Shown here in pieces: positions 17,461 to 25,334 of a stretch of 64,000 bases of DNA. The DNA is taken from positions 1 to 64,000 of the forward strand of contig NZ_BNBI01000001.1 of the NCBI RefSeq assembly GCF_014655295.1, read 5' to 3'. The position numbers were made by a program, and so were the translations under genes. This DNA is from Streptomyces fumanus. GTDB taxonomy: Bacteria; Actinomycetota; Actinomycetes; Streptomycetales; Streptomycetaceae. Positions within the stretch are counted from its first letter, which is position 1. Every line of letters begins with the position of its first letter. Below the pieces are notes generated by a model, which was not told where the DNA came from, did no database searches, and saw only the letters and a program-made list of their open reading frames with translations.

Positions 17461-17673
17461 TCAGGCGTCCTCGGCGTGCAGGCTCATCGGGCCGTAGATC
17501 TCGGTGGCGTCCTCGAACAGCCGTACCTGGTCCGTGCCGCCCTCCTTCAGGTCCTTCCAGTGCTCCCCGATCCACGACTCGGCGTCCCCTTGCGTCGTGA
17601 ACTCCTCGGGCTGCACCGCGGGCTGCACCTCCGTCCCGTCGGCCGTCTCGAACCGCCACGTCCATGCCGCCAT
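17461..17673 (-). CDS. small conserved Trp-rich protein, 70 aa
   Basis: A 70-residue acidic protein (MAAWTWRFETADG... ending MSLHAEDA) with Trp at positions 4, 6, 34 and 39, no signal or membrane segment. The ATG at 17673 has GGAGG 5 bases upstream. Longer upstream extension in this frame is shadow sequence. I recall similar short proteins in other streptomycetes but no known function. Converges with the HtrA-like gene. Confidence 0.75.
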   Translation of the reverse strand: MAAWTWRFETADGTEVQPAVQPEEFTTQGDAESWIGEHWKDLKEGGTDQVRLFEDATEIYGPMSLHAEDA

Positions 17674-17812
17674 GTACGCCTCCAAGATGTGAGCCCCTGC
17701 GGAGCGGAAGCCGGATCTTGGTCCGGCTCCCGGTCGCAGCCTATGTGCTGGGACCGGTACCCCACAGGGCGGCTCCCGCTCCTGGAAGGACCTCGGACGC
17801 GCAGGTCCCGCG

Positions 17813-19033
17813 GTGACCGGCGAAAATCGGGGCGTGGACGTGACTCTGCTCGGCACCGGTGCCCCCGCGGGACTCCCCCGCCCCGACTGCCCCTGCGCGG
17901 CCTGTGCCGCCGCCCAGGGAACCGACGCGCGTGCCGCGACGGCGCTGCTCGTCGACGGGGCGCTGCTGCTCGACCTGACACCGGGGGTGGCGTTCGCCGC
18001 CGCGCGGGCCGGGCACTCGCTGGGCGGCGTGGGGCAGGTGCTGCTCTCGCACCCGCACGACGGGCCCGCGGTGGAGGTGCCGGCCGGGCTGCCGCACCCC
18101 GGGCGGGTGCCGGACGGGCGGGAACTGGCGCTGCTGACCGGGCACCGGGTGCGGGCGGTGGCGCTGGACGCGCCGGGCACCGGGTACGCGGTGACCGGCC
18201 CGGACGGGGAACGGCTGCTGTACCTGCCGCCGGGCGGGGCGCCGGCCGGAACGAAGGAGCCCGCCGGCGCCTACGACCTGGTCCTCGCGGACCTCGTGGG
18301 CCGGCCGGACGCGCTGGCGAAGCTGCGGGCGGTGGGCGCGGCGGGCCCGACCACCGACGTCGTCGCCGTCCACCTCGACCACGACGTGCCGCCCGGCCCC
18401 GAGCTGCGGCGGCGGCTCGCGGCGGCGGGCGCGCGGGCGGTGCCGGACGGCACGAGGCTGACCGTCGGCTCGTACGAGGACGTGCCCGACGTACCGCGCC
18501 GGACGCTGGTGCTGGGCGGGGCCCGGTCGGGCAAGTCGGTGGAGGCGGAACGGCGGCTGGAGTCCTTTCCCGACGTGCTGTACGTGGCGACCGGCGGCAC
18601 CCGGGGCGGGGACGGCGAGTGGGCGGCGCGGGTCTCGGCGCACCGGGAGCGGCGCCCCGGGTCCTGGCGGACGGCGGAGACCTGCGACCTCGTACCGCTG
18701 CTGGCCGCGGACGGGCCGCCGCTGCTGATCGACTGCCTGTCGCTGTGGCTGACGGACGCGATGGACGCGGTCGGGGCGTGGGACGACGCCGAGTGGGCGG
18801 GCGGCGGGGAGCGGGCGCTGCGGCGGCGCACCCGGGAGCTGACCGACGCGGTGCGCGCCACCCGGCGCACGGTGGTCGCCGTCTCCAACGAGGTCGGCTC
18901 GGGCATCGTCCCGGCCACCGCCTCGGGCCGCCGCTACCGCGACGAACTCGGCCGCCTCAACGCGGCGTTCGCCGCGGAGTGCGAACACGTCCTGCTGGTG
19001 GTGGCGGGCCAGGCGCTGGTGCTGCGGGGCTAG
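17813..19033 (+). CDS. cobU: adenosylcobinamide kinase / guanylyltransferase (CobU) with N-terminal metallo-beta-lactamase-like domain
   Basis: Bifunctional CobU phosphorylates and guanylylates adenosylcobinamide in the nucleotide-loop assembly of cobalamin. The C-terminal part (about residues 225-406) has the P-loop LVLGGARSGKS, VATGGTRGGDGEW, the second motif LLIDCLSLWL and SNEVGSGIVP. The N-terminal 215 residues look like a PhnP-type metallo-beta-lactamase fold: LLGTGAP, a CPCAAC knuckle, SHPHDG in place of HxHxDH, and HLDHD. The altered motif suggests lost or changed metal binding. The GTG at 17813 is chosen; GTG at 17834 is an alternative. Stop codons are shared with the convergent gene at 19030. 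Confidence 0.9.
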   Translation: MTGENRGVDVTLLGTGAPAGLPRPDCPCAACAAAQGTDARAATALLVDGALLLDLTPGVAFAAARAGHSLGGVGQVLLSHPHDGPAVEVPAGLPHPGRVPDGRELALLTGHRVRAVALDAPGTGYAVTGPDGERLLYLPPGGAPAGTKEPAGAYDLVLADLVGRPDALAKLRAVGAAGPTTDVVAVHLDHDVPPGPELRRRLAAAGARAVPDGTRLTVGSYEDVPDVPRRTLVLGGARSGKSVEAERRLESFPDVLYVATGGTRGGDGEWAARVSAHRERRPGSWRTAETCDLVPLLAADGPPLLIDCLSLWLTDAMDAVGAWDDAEWAGGGERALRRRTRELTDAVRATRRTVVAVSNEVGSGIVPATASGRRYRDELGRLNAAFAAECEHVLLVVAGQALVLRG

Positions 19034-19746
19034 CGGCGAGCGAGGACGCGGTGGCCGGTGGGGGTGGTGAGGAGGGTGCAGCCGGCGGCGGTGAGTTCGG
19101 TGCGCAGGCGGGTGGCGGGGCGGGCCGTGGGCGCGGTGAGGAGCAGGGCGCGGGGGTCGGCGGTGTCGACGAGCAGGTGGCCGCCGGGGCGCAGGACGTG
19201 CAGGGCGGCGCGGAGTTCGGCGCGCGGATCGGGGCTGCGGTCCAGGTGCAGCAGGCTGACCACGTCGTAGCGGGCGCGCAGCCGGGCGGTGATGTGCGGG
19301 TCCGTCAGCCGGCCGACGTACGCCTCCTCGACGTGTCCGGCGGCGCGGGCGCGCAGCACGCGGTGGGTGAGGTCGAGGCCGTCGAAGGCGGTGTACGGCA
19401 GGAACCGGCGGGCCGTGCGCGGCAGTTCGGCGTCGCCGGTGCCCACGTCGAGCCAGCTCTCGGGCTCGCCGCAGTGCCGCAGCACCGCGCGGACCGCCAG
19501 CCGGTGCCGGAACCGGACGGGGCGGCCCTCGGGGCGTTGCAGGCCGGGGCTGGGCGGCGGGTTGCGGAAGGCGTGGCGGCAGTCCCGGCAGACCACCAGG
19601 GCCGGCCGGCCGGGCACGGGTCCGCGGCGCGGCGAGGAGCGCAGCCTGCGGGAGCCGCACCAGGGGCAGTCCTCGCGGTGCGGGGCGTGCGGCGGTGGGG
19701 GCGGGGGCGCGGCCGGCGGGACGGCGGAGGACGGCGGTGCGGTCAT
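19030..19746 (-). CDS. SAM-dependent methyltransferase with N-terminal zinc-ribbon-like motif
   Basis: A 238-residue protein. The first 20 residues are Pro/Ala-rich, then a CPWCGS...CRDC pair resembles a zinc ribbon (about residues 28-60), followed by a Rossmann methyltransferase: WLDVGTGDAEL, FDGLDLTHRV, YDVVSLLHLDRS and LRPGGHLLVDT. The ATG at 19746 has GGGAGCC 6 bases upstream. It lies between cobU and cobT on the opposite strand, its stop overlapping that of cobU as CTAG. A role in cobalamin assembly is not implied by motifs; the substrate is unknown. Confidence 0.85.
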   Translation of the reverse strand: MTAPPSSAVPPAAPPPPPPHAPHREDCPWCGSRRLRSSPRRGPVPGRPALVVCRDCRHAFRNPPPSPGLQRPEGRPVRFRHRLAVRAVLRHCGEPESWLDVGTGDAELPRTARRFLPYTAFDGLDLTHRVLRARAAGHVEEAYVGRLTDPHITARLRARYDVVSLLHLDRSPDPRAELRAALHVLRPGGHLLVDTADPRALLLTAPTARPATRLRTELTAAGCTLLTTPTGHRVLARR

Positions 19747-19887
19747 GGACGGCTCCCGGACGGACGTACGACATTCCCTGTCAAAACGGAACGTATGGGA
19801 TACCGGTGGTGGGTGCAACGACGGCGCTCGGGGGCGGCCGGGACGGGTCCTCGGCCGGGTCCGGCGACGGCCGGTACTGTTCGGCGA

Positions 19888-21009
19888 ATGAGCTCGCTGA
19901 ATCTCGACGACTTCACCGATCTGATCGAGCGCCCGGACGGCGGGGTCCGCCGCGCCGCCGAGGCGCGCCGGGAGCGTCAGGTCGTGCCGCCCGGGTCGCT
20001 GGGCCGGCTGGACGACCTGGGTGAGTGGCTGGCGGCGGCCCAGGCCGCCGTGCCGGTGCGGCCGGTCGAACGGCCGCGGGTGGTGCTCTTCGCCGGTGAC
20101 CACAAGGTCGCCGAGCTGGGCGTCTCGGCCCGTCCGGCGGGCAGCGCCGGGGAGCTGGTGCGCGCGGTGCTGGAGGGCGGGCGGCCGGTGTCCGTGCTGG
20201 CCCGGCAACTGGGCGTGCCGGTGCGGGTCGTCGACATGGCGCTGGACTGCGACCCGGGCACGCTCCCCGCCGAGGTGGTACGGCACCGGGTGCGGCGCGG
20301 CGGCGGGCGGATCGACGTCGAGGACGCGCTGACCCTGGAGGAGGCCGAGGCGGCCTTCCGGGCGGGGGTCGCGGTCGCCGACGAGGAGGCCGACTCCGGC
20401 ACCGACCTGGTGGTCCTCGGCGATGTGAGCGTCGGCGGCACCACGGCGGCGGGCGTGCTGGTGGCGGCGCTGTGCGGGACCGACGCGTCGGTGGTCACCG
20501 GGCGCGGCGGGCTGGCCATCGACGACCTGGCCTGGATGCGCAAGTGCGCGGCGATCCGGGACGCGCTGCGCCGGGCCCGTCCGGTCCTCGGCGACCAGCT
20601 CCGGCTGCTGGCGACGGTGGGCGGCGCCGACCTCACGGCGATGACCGGCTTCCTGCTGCAGAGCGCGGTGCGGAAGATGCCGGTGATCCTGGACGGGGTG
20701 GTGACGGCCGCCTGCGCGCTGGTCGGCCAGCGGATCGCGTTCCGCGCCCCGGACTGGTGGCTCGCGGCCCACGACAGCGGGGAGCCCGGCCAGGCCAAGG
20801 CCCTGGACCGGATGGCCCTGGAGCCCCTGCTCGCCCAGGGCGTACGCGTCGGCGAGGGCACCGGCGGTCTGCTCGCCCTCCCCCTGGTCCAGGCGGCGGC
20901 GTCCCTGGCGGCGGACCTCCCGGCCCGCCCGGAGGACCCGGAGAACCCGGAGAACGCCGAGGCCGCCGAGGGCGCGGAGCAGCCGGCCGGCTCCGGCGAG
21001 GGGGCGTAG
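19888..21009 (+). CDS. cobT: nicotinate-nucleotide--dimethylbenzimidazole phosphoribosyltransferase
   Basis: CobT makes alpha-ribazole phosphate, the lower ligand of cobalamin. The 373-residue protein has the substrate motif PPGSLGRLDDLG near residue 35, FAGDHKVAELG, GDVSVGGTT and the catalytic Glu in GVRVGEGTGG near residue 325. The C-terminal tail (PEDPENPENAEAAEGAEQ) is an acidic low-complexity extension. The ATG at 19888 follows an AT-poor leader; the huge upstream frame is a shadow. cobS follows 41 bases later. Confidence 0.95.
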   Translation: MSSLNLDDFTDLIERPDGGVRRAAEARRERQVVPPGSLGRLDDLGEWLAAAQAAVPVRPVERPRVVLFAGDHKVAELGVSARPAGSAGELVRAVLEGGRPVSVLARQLGVPVRVVDMALDCDPGTLPAEVVRHRVRRGGGRIDVEDALTLEEAEAAFRAGVAVADEEADSGTDLVVLGDVSVGGTTAAGVLVAALCGTDASVVTGRGGLAIDDLAWMRKCAAIRDALRRARPVLGDQLRLLATVGGADLTAMTGFLLQSAVRKMPVILDGVVTAACALVGQRIAFRAPDWWLAAHDSGEPGQAKALDRMALEPLLAQGVRVGEGTGGLLALPLVQAAASLAADLPARPEDPENPENAEAAEGAEQPAGSGEGA

Positions 21010-21050
21010 GCGGCGCCGTCCGGGAAACGGCCGGCGGGTAGTCTGCGCCG

Positions 21051-21827
21051 GTGTTCAGGTCTGTTTCCGACGGTCTCCGTTTCGCGTTCGGCACGCTCAC
21101 CGTGTTCCCCGTCCGGGTGACCCGCTGGGACCGGGCGGCCGCCCGCGCTGGCATGGTGTGCGCGCCGCTCGCCGGGCTGGCCGTCGGCGCCTGCGCCGCG
21201 GTCGTCGGGGCGCCGCTGCTGCTCGGCGCGGGCCCGCTGCTCGCCGCCGTCGCCACCGTCGCCGTACCGGCGGTGCTCACCCGGGGGCTGCACCTGGACG
21301 GGCTGGCCGACACCGCGGACGGCCTGGGCAGCGGCAAGCCGGCCGGGGACGCGCTGCGGATCATGAAGCAGTCGGACATCGGGCCGTTCGGCGTGCTCGC
21401 CCTCGTGCTGGTGCTGCTCGCCCAGGTGGCCGCGCTGGCCCGGGCGTACGAGGACTCCTGGGCCCGGGGCGCGGTGGCCGCCGTGGTGTCGGCCGCCGCC
21501 GCCCGCCTCGCGCTCACTCTCGCCGCCCGCACCGGTGTGCCGGCCGCCCGCCCGGAGGGGCTCGGCGCGGCGGTCGCCGGGACCGTCCCGGTCCGGGCGG
21601 CACTGGCCGTCGCCGCCGCCGTCACCGCGCTCGCCGCGGCGGCGGGCGCGCTCCTCGGCCCGTCCGCCGCCGCCCGTGCCGCCCTGGCCGTGCTCTGCGC
21701 CCTGGCCGGCGCCGAACTGCTGCTCCGGCACTGCCGGCGCCGTCTCGGCGGCGTCACCGGCGATGTCTTCGGCGGACTCGCGGAGACGGCGGCCACGGCG
21801 GCGCTGGTGGTCCTCGCCCTCGGCTGA
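21051..21827 (+). CDS. cobS: adenosylcobinamide-GDP ribazoletransferase (cobalamin synthase)
   Basis: The final step: joins adenosylcobinamide-GDP with alpha-ribazole in the membrane. The 258-residue protein is mostly hydrophobic helices, with the metal/substrate motif RGLHLDGLADTADGLGSGK near residue 80 and DIGPFGVLALV. The start is GTG at 21051 (VFRSVSDGLRFAF). It is the last gene of the cobT-cobS unit. Confidence 0.95.
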   Translation: MFRSVSDGLRFAFGTLTVFPVRVTRWDRAAARAGMVCAPLAGLAVGACAAVVGAPLLLGAGPLLAAVATVAVPAVLTRGLHLDGLADTADGLGSGKPAGDALRIMKQSDIGPFGVLALVLVLLAQVAALARAYEDSWARGAVAAVVSAAAARLALTLAARTGVPAARPEGLGAAVAGTVPVRAALAVAAAVTALAAAAGALLGPSAAARAALAVLCALAGAELLLRHCRRRLGGVTGDVFGGLAETAATAALVVLALG

Positions 21828-21976
21828 CCGGCCGGTCCCCGTGCGCGGGCATGAGGGACGGGGCCCGGCGAGCGTAGGCTCGTGCCGGGCTTTCGCCCGC
21901 CCAGGTGGAGACCGCATCGCAGGAGGGATCTAGGGTCGGTTGTCGGGCCCGGTCGACCCACCGCATTCGGCCACAC

Positions 21977-22016
21977 ACCGGCACTTCACCGGAACACAAC
22001 CGGCACTTCACCGGAA
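21977..22016 (+). repeat. 18-bp direct repeat upstream of pepA
   Basis: ACCGGCACTTCACCGGAA occurs exactly at 21977-21994 and 21999-22016, 22 bases apart, two helical turns. It ends 27 bases before the pepA start, in the leader. It may be an operator with two sites for one regulator on one face of the helix. Confidence 0.6.
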
Positions 22017-22043
22017 TTCATACGGAAGCGAGATTTCACCACC

Positions 22044-23585
22044 GTGACTGCTCTCACTCTCAGCACCTCCGCGGCGCCCGGCCTGCGGGCCGACGCGATC
22101 GTGATCGGGGTCGCCAAGGGCACCGCGTCCCGCGCCAAGGACGGCCTGGTCCTCGCGCCCGGCGCCGAGGCCGTGGACAAGGCGTACGACGGCGGGCTGG
22201 CCGGCGTCCTGGAGACCCTCGGCGCGTCCGGTGCCGAGGGCGAGGTGACGAAGCTGCCGGCCCCGGCCGGTTTCAAGGCGCCGCTCGTGGTGGCGGTGGG
22301 CCTGGGCACCGCGCCCGAGAAGGACGCCGGGTACGACGGCGAGGCGCTGCGCAAGGCCGCCGGTGCCGCCGCCCGCGTGCTGACCGGGGCCAAGAAGGCC
22401 GGGTTCGCGCTGCCGCTGGCCGACGCCGCCGACGCCGGTGCCGTGGGCGAGGGCGTGCTGCTGGGCGCGTACGTCTTCGACGCCTACAAGGAGACCGGCA
22501 AGGACGCCAAGGCCAGGAACGGCAAGGCGCCGCTGGCCGAGGCCGTGCTGCTCGGCGGCAAGCCCCGCGACAAGGCGTACAAGGCCGCGGTCGAGCGTGC
22601 CGTGGCCGTCGCCGAGGAGCTGAACCGGGCCCGCGACCTGGTCAACACCCCGCCGAACGACCTCGACCCCGAGGCGTTCGCGGCGATCGCGCAGGCCGCC
22701 GCCAAGGAGCACGGCATCAAGGTGCAGGTGCTCGACGAGAAGGCGCTCACCAAGGGCGGCTACGGCGGCATCCTCGGCGTCGGCGCCGGTTCGGCGTCCG
22801 GGCCGCGGCTGGTGAAGCTGTCGTACACCTCGTCCAAGGCGAAGAAGTCCCTGGCCTTCGTCGGCAAGGGCATCACCTACGACTCGGGCGGCATCTCGCT
22901 CAAGCCCGCCGGGCACAACGAGACGATGAAGTGCGACATGGCCGGCGCCGCCGCCGTGTTCGCCGCGGTGGTCGCCGCCGCGCGGCTCGGCCTGGAGGTC
23001 AACGTCACCGGCTGGCTGGCGCTGGCCGAGAACATGCCCTCCGGTTCCGCCACCCGTCCGGGTGATGTGCTGCGCATGTACAGCGGCAAGACGGTGGAGG
23101 TCCTCAACACCGACGCCGAGGGCCGTCTCGTCCTCGCCGACGCGCTGTGGGCGGCCTCGCAGGAGCAGCCGGACGCGATCGTGGACGTGGCCACGCTGAC
23201 CGGCGCGATGATGCTGGCGCTGGGCAGCCGGACGTTCGGGATCATGGCCAACGACGACGCGTTCCGCACCGCGGTGCACGAGGCGGCCGAGGAGGTCGGC
23301 GAGCCGGCCTGGCCGATGCCGCTGCCGGAGCACCTGCGCAAGGGCATGGACTCCCCGGTCGCCGACATCGCCAACATGGGCGAGCGGATGGGCGGCGGGC
23401 TGGTGGCCGGCCTGTTCCTGCGGGAGTTCGTGGGCGAGGGCATCGCCTGGGCGCACCTGGACATCGCGGGGCCGGCGTTCAACGAGAGCGGGCCGTTCGG
23501 GTACACGCCGAAGGGCGGCACGGGGACGGCGGTGCGGACGCTGGTGCGGCTGGCCGAGTTGACGGCCGCGGGTGATCTCGGCTAG
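22044..23585 (+). CDS. pepA: leucyl aminopeptidase (M17)
   Basis: A cytoplasmic metallo-aminopeptidase of 513 residues. The C-terminal catalytic domain carries the dinuclear metal ligands and catalytic residues in GKGITYDSGGISLK, MKCDMAGAAAV and NTDAEGRLVLADAL. The N-terminal half is the usual macro-like domain. The start is GTG (VTALTLSTSAAPGL) at 22044; longer frames upstream are shadow. A GGAAG lies about 20 bases upstream, so the ribosome site is weak. It stands alone between cobS and lpdA. Confidence 0.94.
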   Translation: MTALTLSTSAAPGLRADAIVIGVAKGTASRAKDGLVLAPGAEAVDKAYDGGLAGVLETLGASGAEGEVTKLPAPAGFKAPLVVAVGLGTAPEKDAGYDGEALRKAAGAAARVLTGAKKAGFALPLADAADAGAVGEGVLLGAYVFDAYKETGKDAKARNGKAPLAEAVLLGGKPRDKAYKAAVERAVAVAEELNRARDLVNTPPNDLDPEAFAAIAQAAAKEHGIKVQVLDEKALTKGGYGGILGVGAGSASGPRLVKLSYTSSKAKKSLAFVGKGITYDSGGISLKPAGHNETMKCDMAGAAAVFAAVVAAARLGLEVNVTGWLALAENMPSGSATRPGDVLRMYSGKTVEVLNTDAEGRLVLADALWAASQEQPDAIVDVATLTGAMMLALGSRTFGIMANDDAFRTAVHEAAEEVGEPAWPMPLPEHLRKGMDSPVADIANMGERMGGGLVAGLFLREFVGEGIAWAHLDIAGPAFNESGPFGYTPKGGTGTAVRTLVRLAELTAAGDLG

Positions 23586-23628
23586 GACGCCCGAGGGGCC
23601 GGGGGTGCGGGTGATCGGGCGAGTGCGG

Positions 23629-23694
23629 GTCCGCTGTGGCTCGTCGCGCCCACGCGGCGGAGCCGCGGATCGGACACAGCCCCGCGCCCCTGAA
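23629..23694 (+). repeat. dispersed intergenic repeat, copy C (with GCGGAGCCGC core)
   Basis: This stretch combines two shared blocks: 23647-23668 is the reverse complement of 3308-3329, and the end CCCCGCGCCCCT matches the end of the block at 1843-1862 and 28079-28098. The 298-base gap between pepA and lpdA holds this copy and otherwise only GC-rich sequence and the lpdA leader. Confidence 0.6.
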
Positions 23695-23883
23695 GGCCCC
23701 GGGGGGCGGGAACGTGCTGCGTCTCACACACCGGCCCGGCGTCTCGTCGGGGGTCCGCAGGTGCGAAGATGGGGCTCGGCAGGACAGGGCCCCACCTAAG
23801 GGCCGAAGAACGAGCGGCCGGACACCAGCCGCCTGCCGGTCAGCGAAGACCGGCGTACGGCGCACATGCATGGAGGACGTGAC

Positions 23884-25272
23884 GTGGCGAACGACGCCAG
23901 CACCGTTTTCGACCTAGTGATCCTCGGCGGTGGTAGCGGTGGTTACGCCGCGGCCCTGCGCGGGGCGCAGCTTGGTCTGGACGTCGCCCTGATCGAGAAG
24001 GGCAAGGTCGGCGGCACCTGCCTGCACAACGGCTGCATCCCCACCAAGGCGCTGCTGCACGCCGGTGAGATCGCCGACCAGGCCCGCGAGAGCGAGCAGT
24101 TCGGTGTCAAGGCCACCTTCGAGGGCATCGACATCGCGGCGGTCCACAAGTACAAGGACGATGTGATCTCCGGGCTCTACAAGGGCCTGCAGGGTCTGAT
24201 CGCCTCCCGCAAGGTGACGTACATCGAGGGTGAGGGCAAGCTGTCCTCGCCCACCTCGGTCGACGTGAACGGCCAGCGCGTCCAGGGCCGCCACGTCCTG
24301 CTGGCGACCGGCTCGGTGCCGAAGTCGCTGCCCGGTCTGGAGATCGACGGCAACCGCATCCTCTCCTCCGACCACGCTCTCACCCTGGACCGCGTGCCGA
24401 AGTCCGCGATCGTCCTGGGCGGCGGTGTCATCGGCGTCGAGTTCGCCTCCGCGTGGAAGTCCTTCGGCACCGACGTCACCGTCATCGAGGGCATGAAGCA
24501 CCTGGTGCCGGTGGAGGACGAGAACAGCTCCAAGCTGCTGGAGCGCGCCTTCCGCAAGCGCGGCATCAAGTTCAACCTGGGCACCTTCTTCCAGAAGGCC
24601 GAGTACACCCAGGACGGTGTCAAGGTCACCCTCGCCGACGGCAAGGAGTTCGAGGCGGAGATCCTCCTCGTCGCCGTCGGCCGCGGCCCGGTCTCGCAGG
24701 GCCTGGGCTACGAGGAGGCCGGGGTCGCCATGGACCGCGGTTACGTCCTGGTCGACGAGTACATGCGGACCAACGTGCCGACCATCTCCGCCGTCGGCGA
24801 CCTGGTCCCCACGCTCCAGCTCGCGCACGTCGGCTTCGCCGAGGGCATCCTGGTGGCGGAGCGGCTGGCCGGTCTGAAGGTCGTCCCGATCGACTACGAC
24901 GGCGTCCCCCGGGTGACGTACTGCCACCCCGAGGTCGCCTCCGTCGGCATCACCGAGGCCAAGGCCAAGGAGGTGTACGGCGCGGACAAGGTCGTCTCCA
25001 TCAAGTTCCCGCTCGGCGGCAACGGCAAGAGCCGCATCCTGAAGACCGCGGGCGAGATCAAGCTGGTCCAGGTCAAGGACGGCGCCGTGGTCGGCGTGCA
25101 CATGGTGGGCGACCGCATGGGCGAGCAGGTCGGCGAGGCCCAGCTCATCTACAACTGGGAGGCGCTGCCCGCCGAGGTCGCCCAGCTCATCCACGCCCAC
25201 CCGACGCAGAACGAGGCGCTCGGCGAGGCCCACCTGGCCCTGGCCGGCAAGCCCCTGCACATGCACGACTGA
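23884..25272 (+). CDS. lpdA: dihydrolipoyl dehydrogenase (E3)
   Basis: The flavoprotein E3 that reoxidises dihydrolipoyl groups of 2-oxoacid dehydrogenase complexes. Of 462 residues, the FAD site [14 protein letters not shown], the redox disulfide [13 protein letters not shown], the NAD site [13 protein letters not shown] and the C-terminal catalytic His-Glu in [10 protein letters not shown] are all visible. The GTG start has GGAGG 6-8 bases upstream. It is 62 bases ahead of the E2 gene, so an operon is likely. Confidence 0.96.
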   Translation: MANDASTVFDLVILGGGSGGYAAALRGAQLGLDVALIEKGKVGGTCLHNGCIPTKALLHAGEIADQARESEQFGVKATFEGIDIAAVHKYKDDVISGLYKGLQGLIASRKVTYIEGEGKLSSPTSVDVNGQRVQGRHVLLATGSVPKSLPGLEIDGNRILSSDHALTLDRVPKSAIVLGGGVIGVEFASAWKSFGTDVTVIEGMKHLVPVEDENSSKLLERAFRKRGIKFNLGTFFQKAEYTQDGVKVTLADGKEFEAEILLVAVGRGPVSQGLGYEEAGVAMDRGYVLVDEYMRTNVPTISAVGDLVPTLQLAHVGFAEGILVAERLAGLKVVPIDYDGVPRVTYCHPEVASVGITEAKAKEVYGADKVVSIKFPLGGNGKSRILKTAGEIKLVQVKDGAVVGVHMVGDRMGEQVGEAQLIYNWEALPAEVAQLIHAHPTQNEALGEAHLALAGKPLHMHD

Positions 25273-25334
25273 CGCCTTCGGTCATCGGGCGCGACGACAC
25301 AGACTTCCGCAATTCGTTAGGAGCAACCGAAACC

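Noticed and set aside
17674-17812. A cobalamin riboswitch ahead of cobU
   Set aside because: I could not find the B12-box or the required conserved elements in the 139-base leader.
17476-21009. An 1177-codon frame reading into cobT
   Set aside because: Only the part from ATG 19888 has family motifs; the rest is shadow of cobU and the minus-strand methyltransferase.
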